Shown piece by piece: positions 16,424 through 25,219 of a stretch of DNA of 43,500 bases. The stretch is from a virus. A program made the translations under genes and the position numbers. The stretch lies in IMG/VR virus record IMGVR_UViG_3300032893_000107, positions 1-43,500 of that record, one strand, 5' to 3'. Under the pieces are notes generated by a model. That model had not been told where the DNA came from and did not search any database. It was given only the letters and a program-made list of their open reading frames with translations. Within the stretch, counting starts at the first letter, position 1. Each line of letters starts with the position of its first letter.

Positions 16424-17064
16424 GTAGGAACTCCGGTATTTCCCGTAAATGGCGTTGAAGGAACAGAAATTGGATGCGTGTGATTTTTTAAAGATACAGT
16501 TCCTGCTATCACATCGCCTGAAACTTTTAAATCACCCGTAATATCTATTTCAGTGGGAGTGACCATTTTTATCTTACCATCAGCCGATAACTCAATGTAA
16601 GTAGTCCCTGCGTCATTTCGAATTTGGACTCCTGTTGAACTAATTCCACCAATTACTTTAGGTAAAGATTTTGGCCCAAGAATAGCAAAACCATCTGAAA
16701 GATCATGCATTCTTGATTCCATAGGCGGTTGTATCCCACCGACTTGAAACCAGGCATCAATGCAACGGGATGAAAAAATAACTAAAACTTCATCCCCAAT
16801 TTGAACTGGGAAAGTGATTGTAAAACCGCCCGCTGAGGGAAAACAAAGTAAAACATCTGGAAGAAGAGGCAGATTGACTAAAGTGATATTGCCGTCTTCA
16901 TCTTCAATTTGGCCTTGAATAGAAGGTTGAACTTCAACGGTCATGGCGTCAAAATCAATACTTTGAATGATTCCAGGAATTGCAGTCCAAATACCTGCTT
17001 GCCTACCATCAAGCATTAAGCGCATTGCCTCTTCTTGGTCATTTAAAAGCTGATCTCTATCCAT
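16420..17064 (-). CDS. Baseplate spike protein with Gp138 N-terminal domain
   Basis: Membrane-puncturing spike. The N-terminal domain (about 25-110) has the OB-fold pattern GIIQSIDFDAMTVEVQPSIQG and LPDVLLCFPSAGGFTITFPVQIGDEVLVIF of Gp138-type spikes. The following part is a beta-helix (IELSADGKIKMVTP, ITGDLKVSGDVIAG). It ends with the NHTHPI histidine motif that in such spikes binds a metal at the tip. The length (214 aa) is normal. GGAGC lies upstream, and the start overlaps the hub gene end. Confidence 0.9.
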   Translation of the reverse strand: MDRDQLLNDQEEAMRLMLDGRQAGIWTAIPGIIQSIDFDAMTVEVQPSIQGQIEDEDGNITLVNLPLLPDVLLCFPSAGGFTITFPVQIGDEVLVIFSSRCIDAWFQVGGIQPPMESRMHDLSDGFAILGPKSLPKVIGGISSTGVQIRNDAGTTYIELSADGKIKMVTPTEIDITGDLKVSGDVIAGTVSLKNHTHPISVPSTPFTGNTGVPT

Positions 17065-18073
17065 TTATAGCTCCTGAAATAACTTTATTTCCTGTTCCAG
17101 GCTGCACACTATTTAATGGATTTGCAGACACATCTTGGTTTAAACAAACAAGTTTTGTATACCATTCAATTCCTCTGGTATCCCCGATATGCTCTAAAAC
17201 TAAAACATAATAAGACCCATCTGAATTTAATCGATTTGGAAATTGAGCATTTATTGCTGAGACATTTCCTTTTAATGCGGCAATCTGTTCAAGATTTAAT
17301 TTTTGCTGCAAAATAGATGAATTATCTAAATAGACTCTTCCACCAATTTGAATATTGGGGTTTAAAAGACATTTAACATTAACTCCTTCAGTTGTTTGCT
17401 CGGGAGTTCCCACCATACCTGTTGTCTGAGTAATTTTAATTGAAGTACCGGGCAAATAAGCTTTTTTAGCGATAAAATTTACTTTTTCATTTTGAATCGA
17501 CCAGGAATTTTGTTGAGTCTGTGCGATAGTGCGCAAATAGTTTCTTGCATTTGAAAATAAAACTTTTCCCCGGGGCAACACCGAACTTTGAGTTAACCCA
17601 GCAAGAGATCCGGCTGTTACTCCTTTAACACTCATTGCATTTATTATTGTGTTGACCTGGTCCATTTGAGTTGAGCCTTTTGAAAGAGTCGTATTTACTA
17701 TTGTAAAATTGTAAGCTCTATCACCATCTCCCGCAATGATATCAATAAATGTGTCCGTTGCACTTTCTCTTCCTATAATTGTTTGTTTTATATTGCCTTG
17801 AAAAATAACTCCGCGATTTCCAGGATAGCCCGCTTGTAGAATTACTCGATTAAATTCTTTTCTGGATCCGATTTTTAAAGCCGTAGCTTCTCCTAAATTA
17901 TAAACTCTAATGTCTGCCGTATTCGGAGTTGCGGTATCAGATCGCTTAACTGAAAATTTAATTCTTAATTGAGAAAGATCCACTCCTTCTTGATTTTTTC
18001 CAAAAGCGATAAGTTCAATATCTCTTAAATATTGTAAAGTATTATCGACTGTAATAGGAGGGATTTTAGCCAT
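17057..18073 (-). CDS. Baseplate hub protein (gpD/gp27-like)
   Basis: At 338 aa this lies between the baseplate plug and spike genes, where the hub is expected. LRIKFSVKRSDTATPNTADIRVYNLG and VILQAGYPGNRGVIFQGNI are typical of this hub family in Bcep/AP22-like phages. It should form the trimeric ring that carries the spike. Overlaps of 7-8 bases with both neighbouring genes indicate tight coupling. Confidence 0.8.
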   Translation of the reverse strand: MAKIPPITVDNTLQYLRDIELIAFGKNQEGVDLSQLRIKFSVKRSDTATPNTADIRVYNLGEATALKIGSRKEFNRVILQAGYPGNRGVIFQGNIKQTIIGRESATDTFIDIIAGDGDRAYNFTIVNTTLSKGSTQMDQVNTIINAMSVKGVTAGSLAGLTQSSVLPRGKVLFSNARNYLRTIAQTQQNSWSIQNEKVNFIAKKAYLPGTSIKITQTTGMVGTPEQTTEGVNVKCLLNPNIQIGGRVYLDNSSILQQKLNLEQIAALKGNVSAINAQFPNRLNSDGSYYVLVLEHIGDTRGIEWYTKLVCLNQDVSANPLNSVQPGTGNKVISGAING

Positions 18074-18419
18074 TGTCTGTTGCCGTTGTTAGAAAATAAA
18101 GATTACTTTCTACTCCTAAATTATCCAAGGTGGGAACTGCCGTATCATCACCATCAGTGTAGACAATCATTTGACCATTGATGCCTAAATATTCTAAACC
18201 TGCAAGACAATCAGCTCCGGTTATTAACGGGATTCCCGCAATAATATTTTCATTTGTAACCGCATCATCTAAATCAAATAGCCATCCGGCATCGGGAGAA
18301 TCATTCCACTTAACGGTCATAATATAATTTTGACCTGCAAGAGAAATTTCAAAGCTTTGAGGAATGTTTTGTAAAGGCAAAATAAAAGTCGAATATCCTG
18401 GAAGTGTAGGGATAGCCAT
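18066..18419 (-). CDS. Baseplate plug-like protein (DUF6983 type), 117 aa
   Basis: Small beta-rich protein with IPQSFEISLAGQNYIMTVKWND and a Gly/Asp-rich middle, the pattern of small baseplate plug proteins (DUF6983). It sits between the Dit-like and hub genes. It starts directly at the preceding stop and overlaps the hub gene by 8 bases. Confidence 0.7.
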   Translation of the reverse strand: MAIPTLPGYSTFILPLQNIPQSFEISLAGQNYIMTVKWNDSPDAGWLFDLDDAVTNENIIAGIPLITGADCLAGLEYLGINGQMIVYTDGDDTAVPTLDNLGVESNLYFLTTATDNG

Positions 18420-18941
18420 TTATTTAAACCCAAAAATTTGCGCACCTGTATAGAGCGCTGATTTTTTACCCGCAGCTTGAGTTGCACCTGTAGCCCCTGC
18501 ATTTTTTTGTCTCGAACGGGGAACTTGAACTGTAGATACATTCACCAAAATAATTTGCTGAAAAGAAATATTAATAGCTAAAATATTTTCTGTCGTTTTA
18601 TCTGTTGTAAGCCCTAAAGTCGAAATGAGCATGTTATCGTAAATTCTTTTTGGTGTGATAACACTAAAAGGAACTCTATCACTTTGAAGAGTTAAAAGAT
18701 CAGCGTAAATTTTCGAAAGGCTAGTTGAAATATCATCGATAAAATGAAGCTGCATAGAAAGAGCTGTCGGCTCTTTGTAAGCATGATCAGTAATGGAAGC
18801 TCCCGATTGAACGGGTTGTTTTGTAATTGTTAACGTATCATTAGTATTTTCGTTAATAACGACTTGAACTGTTATCGGACCAAATGACCTTTTCGTTGAA
18901 AGAAGAGACTGTAATGTCACTGGCTCAGTTAAAAAACTCAT
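18420..18941 (-). CDS. Dit-like tail tip/baseplate protein, 173 aa
   Basis: The central part (KEPTALSMQLHFIDDISTSLSKIYADLLTLQ, here about residues 56-86) and VPFSVITPKRIYDNMLISTLGLTTDKTTEN match the Dit-like N-terminal domain of phage tail proteins, which joins the tail tube to the hub. The C-terminus is Ala/Gly-rich. AAAGGAT lies upstream. It follows the tape measure gene, as expected. Confidence 0.8.
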   Translation of the reverse strand: MSFLTEPVTLQSLLSTKRSFGPITVQVVINENTNDTLTITKQPVQSGASITDHAYKEPTALSMQLHFIDDISTSLSKIYADLLTLQSDRVPFSVITPKRIYDNMLISTLGLTTDKTTENILAINISFQQIILVNVSTVQVPRSRQKNAGATGATQAAGKKSALYTGAQIFGFK

Positions 18942-20179
18942 CGGATTGATCCTTTAAGATTTCTCACCAAGTCGAAATTGACTCGATTTTGTTCTCCTGA
19001 AACTGCTTTTCCAACCGCAGTTGCGTCAGAAACTCCTTGAATATTGATATTTGTTTGTTGTTGAACATTTTGATTAGTTTGAGAATTATTGGCCGTATTG
19101 TTTCCAATTGGATTTACTTGCGGTACTCCTGGTGAAATAGGACCCAAAACAGGTGCTATTTTTGCAGAAGTATCAAAAAAATGTCTGCCCCATTCACCAA
19201 ATTTTGCAATTGAAAAAAGAAGACCTTTAACTGTATCCCAAATTTTTGAAAATATTCCTAAAACAGAAAAACCGGCAGCTTTTAAAGCCTCAAGAGCTGC
19301 TAAAAAGTTTCCTTGAAATAAAAGAACTACTGCCGCGGCTAGATTGCCTAAAGTCTCACCGATTGATTTTAAAATACCCCAAAAATCTTCTAAAGTCTTT
19401 TTTACAGCATTAATGGTAGGTATAAAAGAAGTCCAATCAAAAAGAGATTTCCCGCCTTCTTGCCAAGTTTTAAAATCATCAAATAAAGCCAAAATGGCGG
19501 TAAGACCAGTAATAATTAATCCTAGAGGAGTTGCAAGAAAACTTAAATTTAATAATTTCCATGCGGCAATCACACCTAGAATAATTGTCGACCATCCGTC
19601 AGTTGCTTTATCTAAAGCAACAAAAAAATCATAGACTCTTCCTAAAATTGACCAGACTCTTAATCCTAATTCGTTAATAGCTTCGAATGCTTTAAAGATA
19701 ATTTTGATAAATTTTTCAAGTCGCTCTTGAATTTTAGGAAGATTATCGTAAAGTTTTTTTCGGAAAAGATCAGATTTTTTTGTTAATATATCGAAAAATT
19801 TTGATGCAACTGATTTGTAAATTGCTTCGAAAGCGTATTTTGTTTTTGTAAGAGAAATATTTAATTTTAAAGATTGTTGAACTACTTTGGTTAGATTTAC
19901 TCCTGCCGCTGAATATGCCTTAAACATTTCTTGTCTTAAAATTAAGGCTTTATTAATCGCGGGAGCTAAAATTTTATATTGATAACCTAAATCTTCAAAA
20001 CTTTCAGAAATTTTTGATATGCTAAAAAAGATACCGGAAGCTACTGCATTAATCGAACCATAAAGAGCAGTAACCCGTAATGTGGCAGAAGTAATTGCGG
20101 CATTAAATTTGGCAAGACTTGCATCATCAACTCCAAACCCAAGGCCCACCAAAAAGGATTTTATTACATCACCATTCAT
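18938..20179 (-). CDS. Tail tape measure protein, short (413 aa)
   Basis: Sets tail length. It is helix-rich, with hydrophobic segments at about 200-235 and 285-330 typical of tape measures, and a Gln/Asn-rich linker before the C-terminal NINIQGVSDATAVGKAVSG part. It follows the frameshifted chaperone gene, the classical position. Its ATG overlaps the stop of the frameshift product (ATGA). At 413 aa it predicts a short tail, if the usual helix-length rule applies. Confidence 0.85.
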   Translation of the reverse strand: MNGDVIKSFLVGLGFGVDDASLAKFNAAITSATLRVTALYGSINAVASGIFFSISKISESFEDLGYQYKILAPAINKALILRQEMFKAYSAAGVNLTKVVQQSLKLNISLTKTKYAFEAIYKSVASKFFDILTKKSDLFRKKLYDNLPKIQERLEKFIKIIFKAFEAINELGLRVWSILGRVYDFFVALDKATDGWSTIILGVIAAWKLLNLSFLATPLGLIITGLTAILALFDDFKTWQEGGKSLFDWTSFIPTINAVKKTLEDFWGILKSIGETLGNLAAAVVLLFQGNFLAALEALKAAGFSVLGIFSKIWDTVKGLLFSIAKFGEWGRHFFDTSAKIAPVLGPISPGVPQVNPIGNNTANNSQTNQNVQQQTNINIQGVSDATAVGKAVSGEQNRVNFDLVRNLKGSIR

Positions 20180-20813
20180 TCATTGGCCTCTCGATATCTT
20201 CTTTCATTCTCAAATCTAACATCTAAAGCCTCATTCATCTTTGAAATATCGGATAAATCCAAAGTCCCGTCTTTTAAACTTTCATATCTACAAAGTCCTT
20301 CAAGTACTGGCCGAAAAAGCCAATCTTCATCGTCACTCATTGTGACCCAACTTACAGGTCTTTTAGTTCTTACTCCCCCACTACCTGAAATTATTGAGGG
20401 AGCGCGGCAAAAAAACCAGACATATTAAAAGCAAATGCGCGGCTAGCTAGATTTATAAGGAAGGGCAATTCTAAATCCTGAAACATTAAAAGTTTACCTG
20501 TCGAAATTTTCGCCCAATTCCCCGCTGGCTGTTGCATTTCAACTAATTTTAAAAGACTATGAAGAACAAATTCGGCATCTTCATCTGAAAGTTTTGAAAA
20601 ACCGGTCATCACGGGAGCTAAAACTTTTGCAAGATTTTCTAATTGATCTTCTTGGGTAACTTTATCTAAAGAATTAATTTTTTGCGCATCTTTCAAAGCC
20701 GGAAGTAAATCTGAAAGAATAGGCCCAATTCTTCTAACTACGTGAAATTGATTAATCGCATCAATTTTATTTAATTTAAAGTTTTTCCCACCAAGTTGAA
20801 AATCTCTATCCAT
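20176..20813 (-). CDS. Tail assembly chaperone, -1 frameshift product (G-T type)
   Basis: A -1 shift at T-TTT-TTT (20415-20409) moves ribosomes from the 140-aa frame into an open frame without stops. It reads CRAPSIISGSGGVRTKRPV, then SDDEDWLFRPVLEGLCRYE and ends RRYREANE at the TGA 20178-20176. The second part is the small phage family with the WLFRPVLEGLCRYESLKDG pattern, which normally follows this chaperone. The long product coats the tape measure during tail assembly. An internal ATG at 20340 could also start the second part alone, but I see no good Shine-Dalgarno for it. Confidence 0.75.
20391..20813 (-). CDS. Tail assembly chaperone, short form (140 aa)
   Basis: Zero-frame product. 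It starts FQLGGKNFKLNKIDAINQFHVVRR (residues 5-28), typical of the TAC proteins of Bcep/Mu-like myoviruses, and ends SGFFAALPQ just after the slippery site. I chose ATG 20813 because it overlaps the tube gene stop by one base. A longer frame from 20852 would run into the tube gene. It works with the frameshifted form as a tape-measure chaperone. Confidence 0.8.
   Translation of the reverse strand: MDRDFQLGGKNFKLNKIDAINQFHVVRRIGPILSDLLPALKDAQKINSLDKVTQEDQLENLAKVLAPVMTGFSKLSDEDAEFVLHSLLKLVEMQQPAGNWAKISTGKLLMFQDLELPFLINLASRAFAFNMSGFFAALPQ
20409..20415 (-). promoter_or_regulatory. Programmed -1 frameshift site T TTT TTT
   Basis: Seven T on the - strand, in the correct phase (GGT TTT TTT GCC) for a -1 slip, five codons before the zero-frame stop. 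The -1 frame is open for 78 codons after the site. Confidence 0.75.
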
Positions 20814-21253
20814 TATTGTCCGGCTCCTAAAATCGTCGTTGAAGTTCCACAATCAAATTCCCATTCCATAATTCCACCTTCTTTGGCATAAGTGATTGTG
20901 GGTTGTTTTTTAAAAGCTACTTGTTGGCTCACCGTATAATCTCCGCGAGCTAAATCTGTTGTCGTGATAACATTTTTTCCCCAAAGAGCGGATGTAATAG
21001 ATTGGGCATCAAAAGCTGCCTGAAGAAGGGTATTCACGGGAGAAGTTTTTAAAAGCCGTACTGTGATTTTAACTGCATTAGTCGCAATCAAAGAATGCTG
21101 AGCTTTTCCATCAGCTCCAATTGTCATGACGTTTTTATCTTCAACGGCTTCAATGGTGATACCTTCTTCCGCAGCCGCAGCCCCCGCCGCTAAATTTGCA
21201 AGAATTCCTGGACCTGCAATTGTGCAGTTTGCATTTAAAAATGAATAAACCAT
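20813..21253 (-). CDS. Tail tube protein (DUF3277)
   Basis: Major inner tube subunit. YSFLNANCTIAGPG at the N-terminus, EEGITIEAVEDKNVMTIGADG, and the C-terminal KEGGIMEWEFDCG match DUF3277 tube proteins. At 146 aa the length is normal. AAAGGAG lies upstream. It follows the sheath gene and precedes the chaperone, the classical order. Confidence 0.9.
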   Translation of the reverse strand: MVYSFLNANCTIAGPGILANLAAGAAAAEEGITIEAVEDKNVMTIGADGKAQHSLIATNAVKITVRLLKTSPVNTLLQAAFDAQSITSALWGKNVITTTDLARGDYTVSQQVAFKKQPTITYAKEGGIMEWEFDCGTSTTILGAGQ

Positions 21254-21284
21254 TTTGCTTCTCCTTTTAGGTAAAAAATTCTTT

Positions 21285-23408
21285 TTATCTATTTACGTCT
21301 ACTAAAATATCGACTTCTTGAATTGCGCCCGCAAGTTTTATAGCCACTTGAATAGGAGGAGCTTTTCTTGCATCCCTATCTGATTGCGATTGAAGTGCTA
21401 CAGTTTGAGCGAAAATATAATATCCGGTTTTTAAATATTGCCCCGTTGAAATCTGACCAAAACTTGGGCCGTTCCACACACCAGGTGCGATAAGTCCATT
21501 TGCGACTGCCTGACCGCAAACTTGGTCAATTGCATTTACGATTTGATTTACACCGGGATCAGTTTGGGGAACTTTAGTTGTTGAAGTATAAAGCACATTG
21601 TAAACCGCGGTTTGAATCGCATTTTGCAACCAATCTGTTCCTTGAATTTCATCAAAATAAGCGGGCCCAGACATCACACCATATTGGATAATTGTCGTAT
21701 CATCGATATAGTCGACAAAGACATTACAGCGTTTTGCTTTTAAAGTGTCGGCTTGGTCTTGATCTAAATCCTCGCCAACAACACCCGGCTCTTGTTTAAA
21801 CATTAAAGTAATTGTTGAATTGTCAGCCGTATAATCTACTGTGAATGCTCGACCAAAAAAGGAAGCGATTGCATAAGGATTTTGGCTATATTGATTAAAA
21901 GATTGTAAATAGCCGCCCATCATCATTCTCGAAGCTAAATCGGTAGTAACAAGAGGACTTAAAACATTTGTGTCTGTAATCGTAACCCCAAAGATTCGAG
22001 TAATATCTAATCCCTCGATAAAATCGCAAACATCAATATTTTGGTCATCAGTCGGTTGAACAGAGGCTTGAAACATTAATCCATACCAAGCGGCAGATTT
22101 ATTGGTGAGAATTGCCGCACATTGAACAGGAGTTTCAGCGTCATAACCTGGAACTAATGCTTGATCAGTACTTTGAGATAATTTTAGTTGATCAGAAATT
22201 CCAGTTGTTGCGTATCCAACACTAGAAGCAACTGTTCCACCTGAGAGAGTGGCCCCGGAAAGTGTGATATGGGAGCTTGATTTTGCAAGAGTAAATCCAT
22301 TACCCGCTGTTCCAGTTGTTTTATAAGTTATTGTCGTTAATGTGGAAGCTGTCGAATAAGTCGCAACTGTTAAACTTGCATTTACTGAATTTTGTAAAAA
22401 AGTTTGAAGATTTGCGGCAGTTTGTGCAACTGTAGGCCCGACAAGAATTTCATTTCCTACAGGGCTTACTGCTACAAAAGTAAGAGCAATTCCATTAACC
22501 GTTAATGTATCGGCTGCAACTCCACCACTTAAAGTTCCCGAACCTGAAACGGTTATATTGGTACTGCTTTTGGTTAAAACATATGAATTACCGCCAGTGC
22601 CGTAAATTCTAGCCGTTACTGTCGTTACAAGTCCTATGGTGTTATAAGTGCATGCAGAAAGATTGCTATCGGCTGATGTTTGCAAAAATGCTTGGAGTGC
22701 AAGAGCGGTCGCAGAATCATCGCCACCAATTTGAACTTGATTGCCGGAAGGAGTTCCTGTCACGAAAGTAACGGTTGTTCCGTTAATATCTACAGAATCG
22801 CCATTTGAAGGATTTCCGGTTAAAGTAATTGTTCCTGAAGCTCTAACTCCATAACTTGGATTTGTATCAAGACTTATAGTACCTGAAGCTTTAACGCCTG
22901 CGCCGGAAGTTGCGCTTGTGATGACAAAATTAGTTCCATTCCAAACACAAGTAGCGGCACCACTAAAAGCTGTTGTAATAATAGCGGCAACTGCATTTAA
23001 ATTTGCAGCTCCTGTAAAATCTAAACCTGATAAATTATGAGTGACACTATCAATATCGATTGAAAAACTTCCGGCAGAAATTGTATTCCAATTTGAAATT
23101 AATTGTTCACTGGCTGTTAAAATACCGCCAATATTTTGAGCCGCTGAATTAGTTCTAATCCACCTACTGATAAACATTTGAGCAGGACTTGGTTTTTGAC
23201 CAAAATAAAGCTCGGCAGCTTTTGTTACAGGTGCATCTGCTCCAAAATCTAAAGCAACACTATCTAAATCTGAATAAGGTCTTATTCGTTCAAGACCGCT
23301 GATAACATCAGAATCAGTTGCAATATTTAGAACTCCGAATGATCGGACTGAGGCAGAAAGCGGATTAAGACTTATTGAAACTTTAACGATATTTGATACC
23401 GATAACAT
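21285..23408 (-). CDS. Tail sheath protein (DUF3383) with inserted duplicated domain
   Basis: Contractile sheath subunit. The N-terminal VKVSISLNPLSASVRSFGVLNI and the C-terminal part with ASFFGRAFTVDYTADNSTITLMFKQ and IAPGVWNG match DUF3383 sheaths, which are usually near 490 aa. This one is 707 aa. The excess is an insertion at about residues 190-397 made of two tandem domains of about 95 residues (203-296 and 299-392) sharing NG-TTVTFV or NG-IALTFV, SGNQVQIG or VGNEILVG, and LQAFLQTS or LQTFLQNS. The insert is probably displayed on the tail surface. AAAGGAT lies upstream. Confidence 0.9.
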   Translation of the reverse strand: MLSVSNIVKVSISLNPLSASVRSFGVLNIATDSDVISGLERIRPYSDLDSVALDFGADAPVTKAAELYFGQKPSPAQMFISRWIRTNSAAQNIGGILTASEQLISNWNTISAGSFSIDIDSVTHNLSGLDFTGAANLNAVAAIITTAFSGAATCVWNGTNFVITSATSGAGVKASGTISLDTNPSYGVRASGTITLTGNPSNGDSVDINGTTVTFVTGTPSGNQVQIGGDDSATALALQAFLQTSADSNLSACTYNTIGLVTTVTARIYGTGGNSYVLTKSSTNITVSGSGTLSGGVAADTLTVNGIALTFVAVSPVGNEILVGPTVAQTAANLQTFLQNSVNASLTVATYSTASTLTTITYKTTGTAGNGFTLAKSSSHITLSGATLSGGTVASSVGYATTGISDQLKLSQSTDQALVPGYDAETPVQCAAILTNKSAAWYGLMFQASVQPTDDQNIDVCDFIEGLDITRIFGVTITDTNVLSPLVTTDLASRMMMGGYLQSFNQYSQNPYAIASFFGRAFTVDYTADNSTITLMFKQEPGVVGEDLDQDQADTLKAKRCNVFVDYIDDTTIIQYGVMSGPAYFDEIQGTDWLQNAIQTAVYNVLYTSTTKVPQTDPGVNQIVNAIDQVCGQAVANGLIAPGVWNGPSFGQISTGQYLKTGYYIFAQTVALQSQSDRDARKAPPIQVAIKLAGAIQEVDILVDVNR

Positions 23409-23411
23409 GAT

Positions 23412-23765
23412 TTAAAATCCTTTCAATGAAAGAGTTAAAGTTCGAGCGGCAGCTTCCGAACTCCCTGATTTAACTTTTAAGAATCTGACACCTTGAAAAT
23501 CTTTTGGGTCTATCGCAATAAAAGTTCCTTGTGCGACAGTATAAGTAAGAGTCGTTCCTGATGTTGTCGATTTTAAAGGAACAAAAGTCCCATCGATCGC
23601 ATTTGAAACTTCAAAAGTAAGAGCAGTACCAGTAAAACTTGCTGGTAATAAAATGCCACAAAGAACCATTCCACCAGTGTCGATAGCAGAAGATTCCTGA
23701 GCACTCATTGCAATCGTTACTTCTTGGTCCCAATTAAAATAACCTTGATATCCGGTTACAAACAT
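23412..23765 (-). CDS. Small virion structural protein, 117 aa
   Basis: Beta-rich protein with GGMVLCGILLPASFTGTALTFEVS and DGTFVPLKS, a pattern I have seen in phage proteins next to sheath or capsid genes but without an established function. The Shine-Dalgarno is strong (AAAGGAG). It lies 3 bases before the sheath gene. It is probably a minor tail or decoration protein. Confidence 0.65.
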   Translation of the reverse strand: MFVTGYQGYFNWDQEVTIAMSAQESSAIDTGGMVLCGILLPASFTGTALTFEVSNAIDGTFVPLKSTTSGTTLTYTVAQGTFIAIDPKDFQGVRFLKVKSGSSEAAARTLTLSLKGF

Positions 23766-23777
23766 AAAAAATCTCCT

Positions 23778-24353
23778 TTAATTCGAAGGAACTTTCCAAA
23801 CTTTTAAATAATCTTCATTTCCAATAACCGTATAAATCGTCCCATCTGACGATATGATTGTTGGAATTGGATAAATCCGTTGAATCTCTCTTCTTAGAAA
23901 AACGCTTGTTTCAATTCTTTCGATCCATCTTTCATTAACGAGATCCGGGATTTTTCTTCCATTTGTTATTTGAACAAAACCCATATTCGCATTTTGAAGT
24001 TCAATTCGATTTTGTTGAATTTGAAATCCATCTCTTAATAATTCGTAAATTTCTAAACAATAAGGCCCGTAAATAGCACACGAAATTTCAAGAGTTTCAT
24101 GCCTTTGAGATTCAACTGTTTCATCAACTTTAGTTCCTATGTAACTATTTGCATCGGGCACTGCGTTACTAATTCCTAAAGCCATCCAACTTACTTCGAG
24201 ATCAGGTTGTTTTGGGGGTTGCGGCTGCCATTTTGGTCTTACCATTGATCCGGGAAGTCCCGAGATACCAACAAAAACAGTTTGAATAAATTGAGTCACC
24301 GTTAATTTATTTGGTGGAACAGTCGAAATAGACGGTAAAATATAAGGATTCAT
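23778..24353 (-). CDS. Neck terminator/tail completion protein (LIC_12616-like)
   Basis: Contains LTVTQFIQTVFVGISGLPGSMVRPKWQP near the N-terminus, then the ISCAIYGPYCLEIYELLRDGFQIQQNR helix region and ERIETSVFLRREIQRIYP, typical of the LIC_12616-like neck terminator family. I chose ATG 24353, which overlaps the upstream stop (ATGA). A frame 24 bases longer exists. It should cap the tail tube before the sheath. Confidence 0.8.
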   Translation of the reverse strand: MNPYILPSISTVPPNKLTVTQFIQTVFVGISGLPGSMVRPKWQPQPPKQPDLEVSWMALGISNAVPDANSYIGTKVDETVESQRHETLEISCAIYGPYCLEIYELLRDGFQIQQNRIELQNANMGFVQITNGRKIPDLVNERWIERIETSVFLRREIQRIYPIPTIISSDGTIYTVIGNEDYLKVWKVPSN

Positions 24354-24718
24354 TGCGCTGGCCTTTCTGCCACACAAATTCCTTCAACCCAACCAGCACC
24401 CCAATTCGACCAATCAGCTACTTGTTTCACTTGAAATCTTTTATTTTTAAAAAGAATAATACTTGAATATTTTCCGGTTTCAGTTGTAACAATTGGTCCT
24501 TTAAACCAAAAAGAATAAATATCTTCATCTTGTAAAGCATCACTTAAACGTTTCAAAGTTTTATAATCCGCAGGTTGAACTGATCCGACAGAATAGCTAT
24601 TCACTTCTTTTATAGAATTTTCACCAAGAGAGTTTACATAGGGATAGCGAGTAATCACTTGCATTTCGTCCACAAAATCAGGATCAGTTAAAAGTTCTGT
24701 CACATCGATTTGTGCCAT
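24350..24718 (-). CDS. Head-tail connector/neck protein, 122 aa
   Basis: Sits between the HK97 gp10-like and the terminator genes. It starts MAQIDVTELLTDPDFVDEM and has a beta-rich core (SYSVGSVQPADY, FKGPIVTTETGKYSSIILFKNKRF, QVADWSNWGAGWVEG). The pattern fits minor neck proteins of Bcep/AP22-like phages. The start overlaps the previous stop and the end overlaps the next start. The exact role is inferred from position. Confidence 0.7.
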   Translation of the reverse strand: MAQIDVTELLTDPDFVDEMQVITRYPYVNSLGENSIKEVNSYSVGSVQPADYKTLKRLSDALQDEDIYSFWFKGPIVTTETGKYSSIILFKNKRFQVKQVADWSNWGAGWVEGICVAERPAQ

Positions 24719-25219
24719 TTACTTTCCTTCTCCTTTGACAACATAAGTAATCGCATTTCTCATTTGACCTGTAACAATGAGAGCTTTTGTTCCCTTAAAA
24801 CCTCTTGCTTCACGTGCATCTAAAGTTGAAGCCGCGGGTGCCTCAATTCCTTCTTGTGAATTGATGACTTTTTTAATAGATGTTGAGGCCACAATTCCTG
24901 CGCGTTCATAAAGTATTGGCAATGCTGAAAGACCTTCTGATAAAGCTTTAATTGCTCCATTTTTAAAAATTTCAGCAATTTCAGTTTGTGCTTTTCGAAT
25001 CCCAATCTCCATTACAGGACGTGCGGGAATATTATTCTGAGGACTTCCAAAATTATTTATTGCAAGAAGAGCGGCATTGGTTATATCAGTATCTTCTTTT
25101 TCTCGGGAAGATTCAGATTCTGGGATCCCAACAAGTACCGTATCATTTTTAAAACGTTTTATAATTTTATTAAAATCTTCGGTGAAATCACTTGTAACTG
25201 TAAGAGTAGGTTTTTTCAT
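24719..25219 (-). CDS. Tail completion/neck protein (HK97 gp10-like), 166 aa
   Basis: LVGIPESESSREKED is followed by LAINNFGSPQNNIPARPVMEIGI and an alpha-helical C-terminal part, the classical pattern of this neck-protein family (Asn-x-Phe-Gly then Pro-Ala-Arg-Pro). It should connect portal-adaptor and tail. The start overlaps the DUF4054 stop. Confidence 0.8.
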   Translation of the reverse strand: MKKPTLTVTSDFTEDFNKIIKRFKNDTVLVGIPESESSREKEDTDITNAALLAINNFGSPQNNIPARPVMEIGIRKAQTEIAEIFKNGAIKALSEGLSALPILYERAGIVASTSIKKVINSQEGIEAPAASTLDAREARGFKGTKALIVTGQMRNAITYVVKGEGK

